The position numbers and the translations under genes were made by a program. A stretch of DNA of 64,000 nucleotides from Staphylococcus carnosus (lineage in GTDB: Bacteria; Bacillota; Bacilli; Staphylococcales; Staphylococcaceae). The stretch covers positions 2,480,001 through 2,544,000 of the forward strand of contig NZ_UHCT01000001.1 in the NCBI RefSeq assembly GCF_900458435.1, in the 5' to 3' direction. This document shows positions 25,730 to 34,069 of the stretch, piece after piece. The stretch's first letter is position 1, and each line of letters opens with the position of its first letter. The notes beneath the pieces were generated by a model. That model saw nothing but the letters and a program-made list of their open reading frames with translations, ran no database searches and was not told where the DNA came from.

Positions 25730-26632
25730 TTAGTTTTTTCCTACTTTGTGCGTTTGCTTTTTTTGAAAAAAATTGGGTAATTTCCCAGCTTTATTTAAGG
25801 TATATAACAATAATCCTAACCAAGCGACTACAACTGTAATTCTTACAATTGTTGCCATTGATGCATCAGCTCCAAAGGCATTCATCAATGTATTGCTGTT
25901 TGTAAAAATAATGAGACCGCCGACAAAGATACCAAGCACTTCAACTGGAATCACTTTAACCATCCATGCCGCAAATGGAGCTGCTGCTACACCACCTATA
26001 CTTAGTGCAGCTACTAACCCCCAATTGATTTGGTCTAATCTTAAGAAAATCAAGAAACTGACAGATGCTGCGATTGTGACAAAGAATTCACTGACAGAAA
26101 CACTTCCAATAACGTGTCTTACATTAGCATTACGTCTTGAAACCAAAACGGAAGTATTAACCGGTCCCCAACCTCCTCCGCCGATAGCAGTTAAAAATCC
26201 AGCTACTGAACTAAGCGGAATCAACAACTTGTTACTAGGCGGCGGGCCGTCGGTATAACTTCTTTTTCCTTTGAATGCAAATTGATAAAGGATATATATA
26301 CCGATTGAAATCAGGAACAAAGCAACGGCCGGTTTTACTATATTTGCATGAAGATGACTGACTAATGCTGCGCCGATGAAAGCAAACATGGATCCCGGCA
26401 CCGCCAATCTTAGAATGAGCTTTTTGTCCGCATTCGCAAATGACATATGCGAAATACCTGAAGCTGCTGTTGTTGCAATTTCAGAAAAATGAATTGTCGC
26501 TGAAACAATGGCAGGAGTGAGCCCGAGTGTTAACAAAATTGATGATGAAGTTACACCGAACCCCATGCCGAGGGAACCGTCAATCAGTTGTGCAAAGAAA
26601 CCGACAAAAGCGATAATCAATAATTTTTTCAT
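25730..26632 (-). CDS. TSUP (TauE/SafE) family permease, probable sulfate uptake
   Basis: A 300-residue membrane protein with about eight hydrophobic helices. The first helix carries GFFAQLIDGSLGMGFGVTSS, the TSUP signature, repeated in GFLTAIGGGGWGPVNTSVL in the second half. TSUP proteins move sulfur-containing anions. Position at the head of the sat-cysC operon implies sulfate import for assimilation, although sulfite or sulfonate transport is possible. A TTGTAAACCAATAAGAAT motif resembling other sulfur-gene upstream motifs precedes it. Confidence 0.85.
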   Translation of the reverse strand: MKKLLIIAFVGFFAQLIDGSLGMGFGVTSSSILLTLGLTPAIVSATIHFSEIATTAASGISHMSFANADKKLILRLAVPGSMFAFIGAALVSHLHANIVKPAVALFLISIGIYILYQFAFKGKRSYTDGPPPSNKLLIPLSSVAGFLTAIGGGGWGPVNTSVLVSRRNANVRHVIGSVSVSEFFVTIAASVSFLIFLRLDQINWGLVAALSIGGVAAAPFAAWMVKVIPVEVLGIFVGGLIIFTNSNTLMNAFGADASMATIVRITVVVAWLGLLLYTLNKAGKLPNFFQKKQTHKVGKN

Positions 26633-26744
26633 TGTCTCTGCTCCTTTCTTCGAGTAAATGATTTCAAAATTTTCACTTTATTTTATCTAACTAGCAAACC
26701 ATAAATTATATTATTCTTATTGGTTTACAAGGATTTATAGTTAT

Positions 26745-26785
26745 AAAAGTTGAAACTTTTTATTTCAACCCTTAATTGTACAGTG
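26745..26785 (-). terminator. Terminator between the SUMT gene and the TSUP operon
   Basis: On the minus strand GTTGAAA...TTTCAAC (7 bp, 7-nt loop) is followed by UUUUAUA. It splits the cys genes into two transcripts. Confidence 0.65.
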
Positions 26786-26791
26786 TGTACT

Positions 26792-27565
26792 CTAATGCAA
26801 TGCTGCTTCTGTTAATTGTTGGTGTTGCGCAAATTCTTGGAACCAGTTGATTTTACGATTCATACGCACCACTTCACCTACTATAATCATAGATGGATTT
26901 TTAAAATGCTTTGCATCTTCAACAATTGTTTCTAATGTGCCGACTGCAGTTTCTTGAACTTCTGAAGTCCCTTGATAAACAAGTGCGACAGGTGTATCTG
27001 CTGCTCTGCCGTTTTCTATTAATAAACGGCTGATTTCAGGCAATCGACTGACGCCCATATAAATACACAACGTTTCAGGTCCGCGTGCTAAGTGTTTCCA
27101 ATACTCTTGCTTAAATGTTTTAGATTTATTCACACCTGTTACAAAAGCAACAGATGAACTATAATCTCGATGTGTAACAGGAATACCAGCATAAGCAGGT
27201 GCTGCAATGCCTGATGTAATACCTGGTACAATTTCAAATGGCAAATTTTGGTCTGCCAATACTTCTGCTTCTTCTGCACCTCTGCCGAACAAGAAAGGGT
27301 CACCGCCTTTTAGGCGTGTGACGATATGTCCTTTGCTTGCTAGGCTAACCAATAAGTGATTAATTTCTGCTTGCGGAATGGATGGACCATTCGGGTCTTT
27401 ACCACAATAAATTAGTCTTGTATTTGGTTTAGCATATTCTAATAATGCTTTATTAACGAGGCGATCATATAGAATCACATCTGCTTTCTCAATGGCTTTC
27501 ATGCCCTTGACGGTGATTAAATCCGGATCGCCCGGGCCTGCTCCAACTATATATACTTTTCCCAT
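26792..27565 (-). CDS. cobA: Uroporphyrinogen-III C-methyltransferase (SUMT)
   Basis: A 257-residue SUMT. The N-terminal VYIVGAGPGDPDLITVKG, the LYDRLVN segment, TRLKGGDPFLFGRGAEE and VPGITSGIAAPAYAGIPVTHR are all diagnostic SAM/substrate motifs. It makes precorrin-2 for siroheme, the cofactor of CysI, from uroporphyrinogen III. It follows cysI by 24 nt. The dehydrogenase/ferrochelatase steps needed to finish siroheme are not encoded in the window, so they must lie elsewhere (for example in a nitrite reductase cluster). Confidence 0.93.
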   Translation of the reverse strand: MGKVYIVGAGPGDPDLITVKGMKAIEKADVILYDRLVNKALLEYAKPNTRLIYCGKDPNGPSIPQAEINHLLVSLASKGHIVTRLKGGDPFLFGRGAEEAEVLADQNLPFEIVPGITSGIAAPAYAGIPVTHRDYSSSVAFVTGVNKSKTFKQEYWKHLARGPETLCIYMGVSRLPEISRLLIENGRAADTPVALVYQGTSEVQETAVGTLETIVEDAKHFKNPSMIIVGEVVRMNRKINWFQEFAQHQQLTEAALH

Positions 27566-27589
27566 CTGATCACCCCATTGATTTAAATA

Positions 27590-29299
27590 TTAACCGCGGA
27601 AATCACGACCATCTGTCACTTTTTCAACAATACCTTTACGTACAACGAAATCACCGAAATGTTCACCTTTTTCACGTTCTTTACTGTATTGTTCTAAGAT
27701 AGGTCTTAGACTTTCCAAGATTTCTTTTTCTCCGATATTTTCTTTATACAACTTATTCAAACGGTCACCTTTGAAACTGCCGCCAAGATAGAAATTGTAT
27801 TTACCTGGCGCTTTGCCGATAAATGAAATTTCTGCTAAAGCTGGGCGTGCACATCCATTCGGACAACCTGTCATTCGAATTGTAATTTCTTCTTCACTTA
27901 AACCGAATTCATCTAATAAATCTTCAATTTTTCCAACCAATGATGGTAAATAACGTTCAGATTCAGCCATTGCTAAACCACAAGTCGGGAAAGCGACACA
28001 AGCCATAGAATTACGGCGCAATCCACTATAATTTTTACCATCTGTCAGTCCATAATTATCAATAATTTTCTGAATTTCAGGTTTATCTTTCTCATCTACA
28101 TTTGCAATAATCAAGTTTTGGTTCGGTGTCATTCTAAAGTCGCCTTTATGTACCTTAGCCAATTCTTTAATTGCAGTTTTTAATTTGAAATCCTCCGTAT
28201 CTTTGATACGTCCATTTTGAATGAATAATGTGTAATGATGTTTGCCTGAACCTTCTGTCCAGCCTAAACGATCTCCATTATCTTCAAATTCGAATGATTT
28301 TGCTTCTTCTAATTCCCATCCTAAGCGATCATTCAATTCTTGTTTAATCCAATCAAGACCTTTGCGGTCAACTGTATATTTAAAACGTGCTTGCATACGA
28401 TCTGAACGGTCACCATAATCACGTTGGATTGTTAAGATTTTTTCACAAACTTCTTCTGCTTTATCTTTCGGAATAAAGCCAATCACTTTACCCACTTGCG
28501 GATAAGTTCTCAAGTCATCATGTTTCATACCCATACCGCCGCCGACAGAGACGTTATATCCAATAAGCTCATCATTTTCTACAATACCGATTAAACCAAT
28601 ATCTTGAGAATATACATCGATATCATTTGAAGGTGGTACCGCGATGCCGATTTTAAATTTACGCGGTAAATAAGTCTTACCATACATCGGTTCGTGGTCT
28701 TCTTTTTTAGTATCTACAACTTTTTCGCCATCTAGCCAAATTTCATGATAAGCCGTTGTTTTTGGAAGCAAGTGTTCACTGATACTATCTGCTGCACGAT
28801 TAACTTCAGCATAAATATCTGATTGATACGGATTTGGATTACACATTACGTTACGTGTCACATCACCGCAAGCTGCAATAGAATCAAGTACAGCATCGTG
28901 AATACTTTGCATTGATTTTTTCAAATTCCGTTTCAAAATACCGTGATACTGCATTGTTTGACGTGTTGTTAAACGGATTTGTTCACCCGCGTAATTATCA
29001 GCAAGTGCGTCTAATTTCAACCATTGGTCTGTAGAAACTTTACCGCCAGGAATACGCACACGAATCATAAATGCATATAGTGGTTCTAATTTTTGTTTGC
29101 GACGTTCTTGACGCAAGTCACGGTCATCTTGCATATAACTACCGTGGAATTTCAGTAATTTGGTATCGTCTTCTGCAATTGCGCCTGTGATAGGATCATT
29201 TAACCCTTCCACAATTGTGCCGCGGAGATAATTGCTCTCCCCTTTATTACGTTCTAAATCATCTAAACCTTTATATAATTCGTTATCATTTTTCGCCAT
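27590..29299 (-). CDS. cysI: Assimilatory sulfite reductase, hemoprotein beta subunit
   Basis: A 569-residue siroheme/4Fe-4S enzyme reducing sulfite to sulfide with six electrons. The cluster and siroheme Cys ligands appear as [19 protein letters not shown] and [11 protein letters not shown] (C-x5-C and C-x3-C). The siroheme-binding Arg/Lys-rich segments ([24 protein letters not shown]) are present. AAGGGGG precedes ATG 29299, 23 nt after the cysJ stop. Full family length. Confidence 0.96.
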   Translation of the reverse strand: MAKNDNELYKGLDDLERNKGESNYLRGTIVEGLNDPITGAIAEDDTKLLKFHGSYMQDDRDLRQERRKQKLEPLYAFMIRVRIPGGKVSTDQWLKLDALADNYAGEQIRLTTRQTMQYHGILKRNLKKSMQSIHDAVLDSIAACGDVTRNVMCNPNPYQSDIYAEVNRAADSISEHLLPKTTAYHEIWLDGEKVVDTKKEDHEPMYGKTYLPRKFKIGIAVPPSNDIDVYSQDIGLIGIVENDELIGYNVSVGGGMGMKHDDLRTYPQVGKVIGFIPKDKAEEVCEKILTIQRDYGDRSDRMQARFKYTVDRKGLDWIKQELNDRLGWELEEAKSFEFEDNGDRLGWTEGSGKHHYTLFIQNGRIKDTEDFKLKTAIKELAKVHKGDFRMTPNQNLIIANVDEKDKPEIQKIIDNYGLTDGKNYSGLRRNSMACVAFPTCGLAMAESERYLPSLVGKIEDLLDEFGLSEEEITIRMTGCPNGCARPALAEISFIGKAPGKYNFYLGGSFKGDRLNKLYKENIGEKEILESLRPILEQYSKEREKGEHFGDFVVRKGIVEKVTDGRDFRG

Positions 29300-29322
29300 C
29301 GTGGACTATCCCCCCTTAGAAA

Positions 29323-31167
29323 TTAATAAACGTCACGTTGATAGCGTTTTTCTTTTTTCAATTCTGCTAAATAGTTTTCTGATTCTTCTTCAGTTAAGCC
29401 GCCTTCTTTTTCAAGGACGTGCACAATTGCTTGATGTACATCTTTTGCCATGTTTTTTTCATCGCCGCAGACATAAACAGCTGCGCCATTTCTTAACCAG
29501 TCGTAGAATTCTTCGCTATTTTCATCAATTAAATGCTGTACATAGCGTTTTTCTTCTTGGTCTCTTGAAAAGGCAACATCTGCTTTTTCTAAAACACCGT
29601 TATCTAACCAATCTTTGATTTCCGTTTGATATAGGAAATCTGTTGTAAAATGTTGATTACCGAAGAACAACCATGTTTTACCAGTCAAATCTAATTCTTC
29701 ACGCTCTTGCAATACTGCACGGAATGGAGCAATACCAGTACCTGGGCCAATCATGATTACTGGTGTAGTTTCATCAAATGGGAATTTGAAGTTTGGATTT
29801 TTCTTCAAATATACTTTTAATTTATCTCCTGGTTCCACACGCTCTGCTAGTTGAACACTGCACACACCAGAGCGGTCGCGGTCATGTGCTTCATAACGTA
29901 CTGCACATACTGTGATATGCACTTCATCTGGGTTCGCTTGGTTACTGCTGGAAATAGAATAACTGCGTGCCGGAATTTTTCTTAAGACTTGGTGCAATTG
30001 ATCTGGTTGCAATGATTCTGTAGGGAAATCATCTAATAAATCAAGCAAGTCTCTGCCGTATACATATTCTTTAACCCATGCGTTATCTGAAAGACGGTCC
30101 ATCAATTCTTCGTTATCGAAGATTTGTGCTGCACTTTCAAGTAATGGTTTCGTTAATTTAGTAATTTCAAAATAAGAAGTCAATGCATCAGATAATGTCA
30201 TTTTTGTACCTTGCGTATCCACTTCAATCTCTTGTTCTGAATCCCAATCAAGCATATCGATTAATTCATTCACAAGTTCAGGGTCATTTTCAGGCAAGAT
30301 ATTAATAGAATCTCCAGGCGCATACTCATCGCCATAACCTTCTAGTGAAAGTTCAAGATGACGCACTTCTTTATTAGAACCGCGACCTGTGATTTTTTCA
30401 TTTTCTAATACTTCTGCTTCAAATGGATTTGTGCGTGAATAAACTGGAGCAGCGACATCATTTTGAATTGGTTCATTCTGTGCATCTTGAACGACTTGCT
30501 TTACTTCTTGATCACCTAATTCATTAATAATATTGTCTATCCATTCATTTGCTAATTCTTCAAAGTCAATATCACAATCGACACGAGGCAAGATACGATC
30601 AGCGCCTAATTCTTCTAAGCGTGCGTCGAAATCTTTACCAGTTTGACAGAAGAATTCATATGATTGATCACCTAAAGCTAATACAGAGAATCGTGCACCT
30701 TCAAGGTTAGGTGCTTTGCGACCATATAAGAAATCATAGAATGTAACTGCATTATCAGGCGGATCTCCTTCACCATGAGTAGAAGTTACAATGAGTAAAT
30801 CTTCTACTTTTTTCAAATCTTTCGTTTTATATTGATCCATTTCAGACAATGTTACGTCAAAATCTTTTTCTTTTAATTTACTTTCTAATAGTTCTGCAAC
30901 CCATTGGGCATTACCTGATTCAGAACCGAATAATACTGTGATTTTTCTTGGTTCAACCACTTGTGGTTGTGCAGCTTGTGCACCTGCTGCTTCAGGTACT
31001 TGTACAGCGCCGGATGCTGGAACTGTTCTTGCAGCGCCGCCTTGCATATTTGCGGTTAAATAACCACTTAACCAAAGTTTTTGGTCATTAGATAAAGTTG
31101 ATAAAGCTTGATTAATAAGTTGTGCCTGTTCGTCGTTGAACGGACTGTTTGTTGATGATAAACTCAA
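29323..31167 (-). CDS. cysJ: Assimilatory sulfite reductase, flavoprotein alpha subunit
   Basis: A 614-residue diflavin reductase supplying NADPH electrons to CysI. Order: FMN flavodoxin domain (VLFGSESGNAQWVAELL, near residue 80), FAD-binding domain (IPARSYSISSSNQ, near residue 395), and NADPH domain (IGPGTGIAPFRAVLQEREE, near residue 470; VYVCGDEKNMAKDV). An in-frame ATG (31182) lacks a ribosome site; the site GGGGGGAAG fits a TTG start at 31167 giving MSLSSTNSPF. A 150-nt gap before it holds AATTCCAATAGGTTTAC and an AACCTATA/TATAGGTT inverted repeat. Confidence 0.94.
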   Translation of the reverse strand: MSLSSTNSPFNDEQAQLINQALSTLSNDQKLWLSGYLTANMQGGAARTVPASGAVQVPEAAGAQAAQPQVVEPRKITVLFGSESGNAQWVAELLESKLKEKDFDVTLSEMDQYKTKDLKKVEDLLIVTSTHGEGDPPDNAVTFYDFLYGRKAPNLEGARFSVLALGDQSYEFFCQTGKDFDARLEELGADRILPRVDCDIDFEELANEWIDNIINELGDQEVKQVVQDAQNEPIQNDVAAPVYSRTNPFEAEVLENEKITGRGSNKEVRHLELSLEGYGDEYAPGDSINILPENDPELVNELIDMLDWDSEQEIEVDTQGTKMTLSDALTSYFEITKLTKPLLESAAQIFDNEELMDRLSDNAWVKEYVYGRDLLDLLDDFPTESLQPDQLHQVLRKIPARSYSISSSNQANPDEVHITVCAVRYEAHDRDRSGVCSVQLAERVEPGDKLKVYLKKNPNFKFPFDETTPVIMIGPGTGIAPFRAVLQEREELDLTGKTWLFFGNQHFTTDFLYQTEIKDWLDNGVLEKADVAFSRDQEEKRYVQHLIDENSEEFYDWLRNGAAVYVCGDEKNMAKDVHQAIVHVLEKEGGLTEEESENYLAELKKEKRYQRDVY

Positions 31168-31182
31168 GTGTCTTCCCCCCAT

Positions 31183-31330
31183 ATATTAATTTTTATTCTT
31201 AGTTTTTTAGTAGGAATTATGCTTAAAAAAATATATTTTACGGAACCTATACCTAGGTCGTTTATAGGTTTGCTTAATTCCAATAGGTTTACTAAGAATT
31301 AGCACCAAAAAAATTTTGCCGTGACTTAAC
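31183..31330. promoter_or_regulatory. Region between cysH and cysJ with candidate CymR-type motif
   Basis: AATTCCAATAGGTTTACTAA sits near 31276-31295, and AACCTATA (about 31244) and TATAGGTT (about 31263) form an inverted repeat with CCTAGG in its centre. The AATTCC-TAGG core resembles operators of the cysteine regulator CymR. A separate promoter for cysJ-cysI-SUMT is likely. Regulator assignment is inference. Confidence 0.4.
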
Positions 31331-32056
31331 TTAAGACTTACGGCCTACATGCAGTCCGCATTCTGTCTTCATATTGTTCGACCATCTTCCCTCTCTCGAA
31401 TCTCCTCCAGCTGCAACTGGCGAAGTACATGGAGCACATCCGATACTCGGATAATTTTGATCATGAAGTATATTGTACGGTAGTTCATTTGATTTAATGT
31501 AGTCCCAAACGTTATCCCAAGTCCAATGAATCAAAGGACAAACTTTGATGGATTGAAAACGTTCATCTTTGTTCAAGAAGTCTGTATTAGCTCGAGTAGG
31601 CGACTGCTCTCTTCTGAGTCCTGAAACCCAAGCTGTCTGGCCTGTTAATACTTCTTCCAATGGTTTCACTTTACGAATATAACAACATTGGTTCGGATCT
31701 CTGTTCCAAAGGTTGTCACCATAATGTTCTGCTTGTTCGTCTACAGTTAAGTCTGGTTTTTTTAATTCAATGTTCAATTCTGGATACTTTGCTTTAACGC
31801 GATTGATCAAATCGTAAGTTTCTTCAAAATGCAGACCTGTATCGAGAAATACAATTCTAGCATCAGGTTTCACTTGTGAAATTAAATCAATCAAGACGAT
31901 GCCCTCAGCTCCGAAACTGCAAGCATATACAATTTCATCTCCGTAAGTATCGTATGCCCACTTCAAGACATGATACGCACCCTTTGTTTCATCGAAAATA
32001 TTCAACGAATCAAAAGGATTTGAGGCGAAGTTTGTATAGGTGATTTTAGAATCCAA
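31331..32056 (-). CDS. cysH: Adenylylsulfate/phosphoadenylylsulfate reductase
   Basis: A 241-residue thioredoxin-dependent reductase turning APS/PAPS into sulfite. [14 protein letters not shown] is the PP-loop, and the Cys pattern [16 protein letters not shown] plus [13 protein letters not shown] (CC...CxxC) marks the 4Fe-4S APS-type enzyme; the C-terminal ECGLH carries the catalytic Cys. B. subtilis CysH of this type accepts both APS and PAPS. The frame opens with GTG 32071, but GGAG at 8 nt fits TTG 32056. Transcribed divergently from the ABC-F gene. Confidence 0.93.
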   Translation of the reverse strand: MDSKITYTNFASNPFDSLNIFDETKGAYHVLKWAYDTYGDEIVYACSFGAEGIVLIDLISQVKPDARIVFLDTGLHFEETYDLINRVKAKYPELNIELKKPDLTVDEQAEHYGDNLWNRDPNQCCYIRKVKPLEEVLTGQTAWVSGLRREQSPTRANTDFLNKDERFQSIKVCPLIHWTWDNVWDYIKSNELPYNILHDQNYPSIGCAPCTSPVAAGGDSREGRWSNNMKTECGLHVGRKS

Positions 32057-32366
32057 ATAAATACTCTCCACTCGTATTATATAAATTCTGCCAACAACAA
32101 TTCAAATAGTAGTGATGTACGAATTGTCTGAAAATAATTATGTTATGAATCATACCGCGTTCTTTTATTCATGTCAATGAATTATCGGAACATTTACAAA
32201 ATTTATATATCCTTTTTTATACTTTTATTTTTCTCTTTAGAACCCTCTCAGACTCCTGGGTGTATATTACTTTAAAATTAAGCCTACGCTCTTGCTTCTT
32301 TTTCTAAAAAACCGAATAGAAAGTATAAAGTATTATGTTATGATGAATGGCGAAAGAGGTGGCACT
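32057..32366. promoter_or_regulatory. Divergent intergenic region, cysH and ABC-F leader
   Basis: 310 nt with no gene. On the cysH side, minus-strand ACTACTATTTGAATTGTT resembles the tcyP upstream motif ACTACTATTTAAAATTCG and the AATTCC-type motif upstream of cysJ. On the ABC-F side a leader of roughly 70-100 nt precedes ATG 32367; ABC-F resistance genes often carry attenuating leaders, but I see no convincing terminator. Confidence 0.4.
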
Positions 32367-33953
32367 ATGGGAAGAATTGAAGTGGACCAAATTGAATACA
32401 ACATCGGACCTCGCCAATTATTTAAAATACCGCATTTAAGCATACAGCCACATGTCCGTATTGGTATTGTAGGCAAGAATGGCAGCGGAAAATCAACATT
32501 GCTTAAAATTTTAAGCGGTATACTTGAACCAGATTTCGGTCATGTTAATCGCGAAGGCATCATCGCACACATCCCGCAATTTTCTCAATGGACAAGTCAC
32601 TTGAGTGGCGGTGAAATGATGCGAAAGTACATTTCAGAAGCTTTAGAGAAAAAAGCAGAATTTTTATTTGCTGATGAACCTACTACGCATTTAGATGTTG
32701 AAGGTATAAAGTTATTAGAATCTGAAATCAAAAATTTTGCAGGTGCTTGTTTGATTATTTCGCATGATAGAACTTTCTTAAAACAAACTTGCCAAACGAT
32801 ATGGGAAATCAGTGACCAAACTGTATCTGTATTTAATGGCGGTTATGATGCTTATGTTCAGCAGAAAGAAGATAGAGAAAAACAAGCTTGGGAAGACTAC
32901 CATCAATACGAGCAGAAGAAAAAACAATTAGAACAAGCGATTAAAAATAAACAGCAGCGTGCTCAAGGTGCCACTAAAGTACCTAAAGGCATCGGTGCAC
33001 ATGAAGCAGCGAATTTTAAACATCACTATCAGGGAAAACAGAAAAAATTAGATCAAAATGCAAAAACAATGCAGAAACGACTAGATCAACTTGAAGTGAA
33101 GCATCGTCCTAAAAGTGCTGAATCTATACAGTTAAGTTTGCCGTTTGCAGATAAACTAAAGAACAAGCCTGTTATTCATGCAGACTATTTTTCAAAATCT
33201 ATCAAAGATGAAGTACTATGGAAAGATGCTTATTTTTATATAAATGGCGGCGATAAAATCGGATTAGTTGGAGCAAATGGCTCTGGCAAATCAACGTTAT
33301 TAAAGGCAATTGTAGAAGGTGAAAAAAACCTGAACTTATCATCAAGTTTGCGAATTGGATATTTGAGCCAGAAATTAAATGAATTAGATGAAGAGAAAGA
33401 TATTCTGGATTTTATCAAAGATCATAGTGAACATGAAGAAACTTTGATTCGTACCGTTTTAGCACGTATGCATTTTCGTGGTGATGCTGTATATAAAAAA
33501 ATAGCAGTATTAAGCGGAGGAGAAAAAGTGAAAGTTGCTTTGTGCCAATTAATTTTAAGTCCTTTCAACTTATTGATATTAGATGAGCCCACTAATTCAT
33601 TAGATATTGAGTCTATCGAAGCTTTAGAACAACTTTTAAAAGATTATACAGGTACAAACATCATTGTATCTCACGACCATGAATTTTTAGCGAACGTTAC
33701 TAATAAGATTTTATATTTAGCCAACCACCAATTAAAACTGTTCAATGAAGACTATGCTCATTTTGTTAAAACATTAGAGCAACCTGAATCTACTAAAGAT
33801 AAAACTCAATTACGTAATCAACTGATGTTAGTGGAGAATCGTATTTCAGATATTTTAAGCCGATTAAGTATCGCCCCATCTGAAGAGCTTGATGCACAGT
33901 TCCAAGCATATTTAAAAGAGAAACGTGCGATACTAAAAGAATTAGAAGAATGA
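32367..33953 (+). CDS. ABC-F family ATPase, Vga-like
   Basis: A 528-residue protein with two ABC ATPase domains and no membrane segments. Domain 1 has GKNGSGKSTLLKIL, HLSGGEMMRKYI and FADEPTTHLDVE; domain 2 has GANGSGKSTLLKAI, VLSGGEKVKVALC and ILDEPTNSLDIE. The interdomain linker (ALEKAI-like KKQLEQAIKNKQQRAQ..KGIGAHEAANFK) and the C-terminal LSRLSIAPSEELDAQF closely follow Vga proteins, which protect the ribosome from streptogramin A, lincosamides and pleuromutilins. The AAAGAGGTGG site sets ATG 32367. Resistance is plausible but unproven; a housekeeping ABC-F role is the alternative. Confidence 0.85.
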   Translation: MGRIEVDQIEYNIGPRQLFKIPHLSIQPHVRIGIVGKNGSGKSTLLKILSGILEPDFGHVNREGIIAHIPQFSQWTSHLSGGEMMRKYISEALEKKAEFLFADEPTTHLDVEGIKLLESEIKNFAGACLIISHDRTFLKQTCQTIWEISDQTVSVFNGGYDAYVQQKEDREKQAWEDYHQYEQKKKQLEQAIKNKQQRAQGATKVPKGIGAHEAANFKHHYQGKQKKLDQNAKTMQKRLDQLEVKHRPKSAESIQLSLPFADKLKNKPVIHADYFSKSIKDEVLWKDAYFYINGGDKIGLVGANGSGKSTLLKAIVEGEKNLNLSSSLRIGYLSQKLNELDEEKDILDFIKDHSEHEETLIRTVLARMHFRGDAVYKKIAVLSGGEKVKVALCQLILSPFNLLILDEPTNSLDIESIEALEQLLKDYTGTNIIVSHDHEFLANVTNKILYLANHQLKLFNEDYAHFVKTLEQPESTKDKTQLRNQLMLVENRISDILSRLSIAPSEELDAQFQAYLKEKRAILKELEE

Positions 33954-33976
33954 GTCAAAGAAGAACAAGGCTATAC

Positions 33977-34036
33977 TAATAAGCTCCTTATAAAGAAAAC
34001 ACTTAAGAAGTGATAACTTTATAAGGAGCTTATTAT
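33977..34036. terminator. Bidirectional terminator between ABC-F and glycosyltransferase genes
   Basis: A perfect 18-bp stem (AATAAGCTCCTTATAAAG at 33977-33994 and its complement at 34016-34033), followed by ATTTTC on the plus strand. Confidence 0.85.
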
Positions 34037-34069
34037 TTTCATAATCGGTTGTGCTTTAAATATATTAGT

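Noticed and set aside
25730..26632. Calling the TSUP protein a specific sulfate permease (cysZ/cysP)
   Set aside because: Those names belong to different families; only operon position supports sulfate.
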